Assembly: GCA_035719045.1 (NCBI GenBank)
Contig: DASTGO010000283.1
Span: 1 to 7,973, forward strand
Source: DASTGO01 sp035719045
GTDB taxonomy: Bacteria; Actinomycetota; Actinomycetes; Actinomycetales; Kineosporiaceae
Direction of reading: 5' to 3'
DNA: 7,973 bases
This document shows positions 6,591 through 7,973 of the stretch, piece by piece. The position numbers and the translations under genes were made by a program. Under the pieces are notes generated by a model. The model was not told where the DNA came from, ran no database searches, and saw only the letters and a program-made list of their open reading frames with translations. Within the stretch, counting starts at the first letter, position 1. Each line of letters starts with the position of its first letter.

Positions 6591-6987
6591 CAGTCGTCAC
6601 CTCCGGCGACAGCCGCGCCACCCCGGACATGAGGCGGACAACCCGGCCGGAGGCGGGGTGCTTCAGTTCGACGTCGTACTTCCCGTACTCCCACGTCCAC
6701 CCCGTTGAGGCGTCAGCGGGCAGTGACAGGGTCACCGTGCCGTCGGCGGCGAGCAGGATCCGCCCGTCCGCGGCCTGGTCGCTGGAGTGGAAGCGCGCGA
6801 GGACGGTCGGGTCCCGGGGTTCCTTACGGATCTCGCAGCGGGCAACCCACCCGGTCGACAGGTTCACGGCCTGGCGGGTCGCCCCGCCGTCCGTGGACTC
6901 CTCGTACACCCACGCGACACTCCATGTGGCGCCCTGGGGGATGAGCAGGTCCTCTACGCCGAGCGAGGCTGCCAACGGATCTGTCAC
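6583..6987 (-). CDS. Beta-rich phage baseplate/tail-accessory-type protein, 134 aa
   Basis: The start is the GTG at 6987 (MTDPLAASLGVEDLLIPQGATW); no strong Shine-Dalgarno precedes it and no start lies upstream in frame for a long way, so a downstream start such as the TTG at codon 5 is not excluded. The layout IPQGATWSVAWVY, then VNLSTGWVARCEIR, VLARFHS, GTVTLSLPAD, WEYGKYDVELKH and VVRLMSGVARLSPEVT is that of a common family of small phage proteins resembling the N-terminal domain of baseplate upper (BppU-type) proteins, usually found next to collagen-like fibre genes. It has an all-beta pattern, one Cys, and no signal peptide or membrane helix. It is the first gene of the tight operon and overlaps the fibre gene by 8 bp. 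A role as an adaptor between baseplate and fibre is inferred. Confidence 0.8.
   Translation of the reverse strand: MTDPLAASLGVEDLLIPQGATWSVAWVYEESTDGGATRQAVNLSTGWVARCEIRKEPRDPTVLARFHSSDQAADGRILLAADGTVTLSLPADASTGWTWEYGKYDVELKHPASGRVVRLMSGVARLSPEVTTGE
6597..6604 (-). promoter_or_regulatory. Ribosome binding site of the collagen-like gene
   Basis: GGAGGTGA on the minus strand lies inside the 3' end of the 134-aa gene, 6 nt before the GTG at 6590. It is the strongest Shine-Dalgarno in the window and fixes a GTG rather than a later ATG as start. Confidence 0.75.
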
Positions 6988-7083
6988 GCCGCGGATGGAA
7001 GCGGACCGTGACCGATTACGTCCTGGGGTCGAGTTGGGGGAGTGGACGGTGTGCCTGTGAGGAGCGCTCCGCCCACTCCCGGC
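6988..7083. other. 96-bp spacer between the small Trp-rich gene and the fibre operon, with inverted repeats
   Basis: The inverted repeat gggagtgg (7038-7045) / ccactccc (7073-7080) encloses a 27-nt loop, which itself holds the perfect 10-bp palindrome ggagcgctcc (7061-7070). On either strand this could fold into a branched hairpin, as a terminator without a U tract or an operator. A 30-codon minus-strand frame from a GTG near 7074 ends in a TGA overlapping the start of the 134-aa gene (GTGA), but it has no good ribosome site, so I do not call it. No clear promoter is visible. Confidence 0.45.
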
Positions 7084-7380
7084 TCAACGGCGGCGAACCG
7101 CGGCCGCCCACACCCAGCGCACCCAGTGCCCGGAGCGCCCGTCCGGCCACTCGATCCGCACGGCGTCCGACGTCCACGCGGTCGCCATGGCGTCGACCTG
7201 ATGCTCTTGTCCACCCCGGAACGGCACCCACGCAGTGACGGGGATCGCCCGCGGCGCGTAGGTGACCGACTGGCCGGCCAACTGCTTCTCCGGCCGCAGA
7301 CCGATTGGAGTCTCGACGTCCAGGGGGAATCGAGGCCGGGGCGGCGGGTCGACGGCGCAGCCATACCGCCAGGTTCGCAC
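7084..7380 (-). CDS. Small basic Trp-rich protein of unknown function, 98 aa
   Basis: I do not recognise a named family. The C-terminal two thirds look like a real protein: LRPEKQLAGQSVTYAPRAIP, then VTAWVPFRGGQEHQVDAMA, AWTSDAVRIEWPDGRSG and VRWVWAAAVRRR, a plausible small beta barrel with alternating hydrophobic residues, several Trp and a very basic end. I chose the GTG at 7380; a TTG at 7395 is the other possible start and neither has a good Shine-Dalgarno. The first 25 residues are Pro/Arg-rich and may not be conserved. The gene is divergent from the GntR gene (68 bp between starts) and 96 bp upstream of the fibre operon, so it could be a regulator partner or an accessory gene. A nucleic-acid role is only a guess from charge. 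Confidence 0.6.
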   Translation of the reverse strand: MRTWRYGCAVDPPPRPRFPLDVETPIGLRPEKQLAGQSVTYAPRAIPVTAWVPFRGGQEHQVDAMATAWTSDAVRIEWPDGRSGHWVRWVWAAAVRRR

Positions 7381-7448
7381 ACCTGTTCGAGTCAAGCCAG
7401 ACTCGGGGTGGGCGGTGCTGCAGTCCTCTACACGAGTATCCTGGCCGG
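7381..7448. promoter_or_regulatory. Divergent intergenic region between the GntR gene and the small Trp-rich gene
   Basis: Promoters for both directions are expected in these 68 bp, but no good -35/-10 pair can be assigned. The segment tacacgagta (7429-7438) is a palindrome with a single mismatched base pair, centred about 15 bp before the GntR start. On the minus strand GTGTAGAG (7426-7433) matches seven of eight positions of the GT-N-TA-N-AC pattern known for HutC-type GntR regulators. A self-binding operator here is inference. Confidence 0.35.
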
Positions 7449-7907
7449 ATGGCTGAATACGGGGCCCCGAAGTACCAGAGGATCGCCGCCGAGATCCGCG
7501 CCGACATCGCCGCCGGACGGCACCGGCCCGGCGAGAGGATCCCGTCCGAGACCGAACTCATGGAGCGGTTCGGGGTCACCCGGCCGACGGTCCGGGGCGC
7601 CGTCCAAGTCCTGCAGGTGGAAGGCCTCGTCGAGTCCTTCCACGGCAGGGGGTCCTTCGTCCGCCGGGTCGAGCGCCAGGTGATCCCGCTCCACCCGGAC
7701 GGGACGCCAGGACAGGCCAGGACCGTACTGATCGCCCGCCCGGCAACGATCGAAGAGGCGGAGCAGCACGGTCTGCGTCCCGGCGGGCACGTCGTCGAGG
7801 TGACCCGCCAACTAGTCAGGGACGGCGGGGTGGTCGAGGTCATCGGCGTCGACGTCTGGCCGGCCGACCGGTACGCGTTCGTCGACGAGCACCCGGCGAA
7901 GGGGTGA
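7449..7907 (+). CDS. GntR-family (HutC-like) transcriptional regulator with shortened effector domain, 152 aa
   Basis: The start is the ATG at 7449 (MAEYGAPKYQRIAAEIR), which is where GntR winged-helix domains begin; upstream in-frame codons are low-complexity and no Shine-Dalgarno precedes the ATG, so leaderless or weakly translated mRNA is possible. Residues 8-72 hold the winged helix: KYQRIAAEIR helix, PGERIPSETELMERFGV, recognition helix TRPTVRGAVQVLQ, and the wing VEGLVESFHGRGSFV. Residues about 90-150 resemble the start of a UTRA effector domain (ARPATIEEAEQHGLRPGG, VVEVTRQLVRDGGVVEVIG) but stop at about half the usual length of about 140 residues. Short GntR proteins of this sort are common on actinobacterial plasmids, integrative elements and phages. 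A DNA-binding repressor acting on the divergent gene, itself or both is inferred. Confidence 0.88.
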   Translation: MAEYGAPKYQRIAAEIRADIAAGRHRPGERIPSETELMERFGVTRPTVRGAVQVLQVEGLVESFHGRGSFVRRVERQVIPLHPDGTPGQARTVLIARPATIEEAEQHGLRPGGHVVEVTRQLVRDGGVVEVIGVDVWPADRYAFVDEHPAKG

Positions 7908-7920
7908 CTGGGGTCGGCGT

Positions 7921-7958
7921 GGCGGGGGCCACGCGTTACGGGTCAGGCGGCCCCCGCC
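7921..7958 (+). terminator. GC-rich hairpin after the GntR gene, probable terminator
   Basis: ggcgggggcc (7921-7930) and ggcccccgcc (7949-7958) form a perfect 10-bp all-GC stem with an 18-nt loop, starting 13 bp after the TGA. No T tract follows, as is usual for actinobacterial terminators. Short minus-strand frames run into the region from the right edge, so it may also serve a convergent gene whose body is outside the window. Confidence 0.65.
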
Positions 7959-7973
7959 CGGTGACCATCAGTC

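Noticed and set aside
5532..6632. Plus-strand open frames opposite the collagen-like gene, some with Pro/Ala/Cys-Gly repeats
   Set aside because: The repeat pattern is the complement of the Gly-X-Y codons; the minus-strand frame has a start, ribosome site and ordered domains.
7943..7973. End of a minus-strand gene entering from the right edge
   Set aside because: Two frames end within the terminator region (stops near 7936 and 7943), but under 12 codons are visible and neither can be chosen.

Overview
The window is GC-rich and most genes read on the minus strand with very short gaps, some GTG starts and strong G+C bias at third codon positions. The protein families are those of actinobacterial tailed phages and prophages. 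I infer a prophage or phage genome, or a phage-derived particle cluster, of a high-GC actinobacterium (Streptomyces-like or a relative). No integrase, att site, tRNA or housekeeping gene is visible, so free phage and prophage cannot be told apart.

Layout, right to left along the minus strand. A GntR/HutC-type regulator with a shortened effector domain (7449-7907) is the only plus-strand gene and is followed by a GC-rich hairpin. Divergent from it is a small basic, Trp-rich protein (7084-7380). After a 96-bp spacer with inverted repeats comes a compact operon: a 134-aa beta-rich protein with a baseplate/tail-accessory look (6583-6987); a collagen-like fibre protein with a C-terminal beta domain (5454-6590); a 218-aa phage tail-accessory protein with an inserted beta-rich segment (4801-5457); a 1088-aa protein made of three LamG-like plus PPC-like modules (1527-4793); a 386-aa Cys-containing virion-type protein (352-1512); an 81-aa unknown (95-340); and a start that runs off the left edge (1-78).

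The operon genes overlap or are separated by at most 16 bp. At three junctions the stop codon of one gene abuts or forms part of the Shine-Dalgarno sequence of the next. This tight coupling, the absence of signal peptides, and the collagen and lectin-like folds suggest the group builds the distal host-recognition apparatus of a tail: a collagen-like shaft, carbohydrate-binding beta sandwiches and accessory proteins. That role is inferred from fold and context. The large LamG protein carries no recognisable particle anchor, the collagen-like gene shows in-frame internal duplications, and the regulator sits head-to-head with the operon; these are the points most worth a second look.
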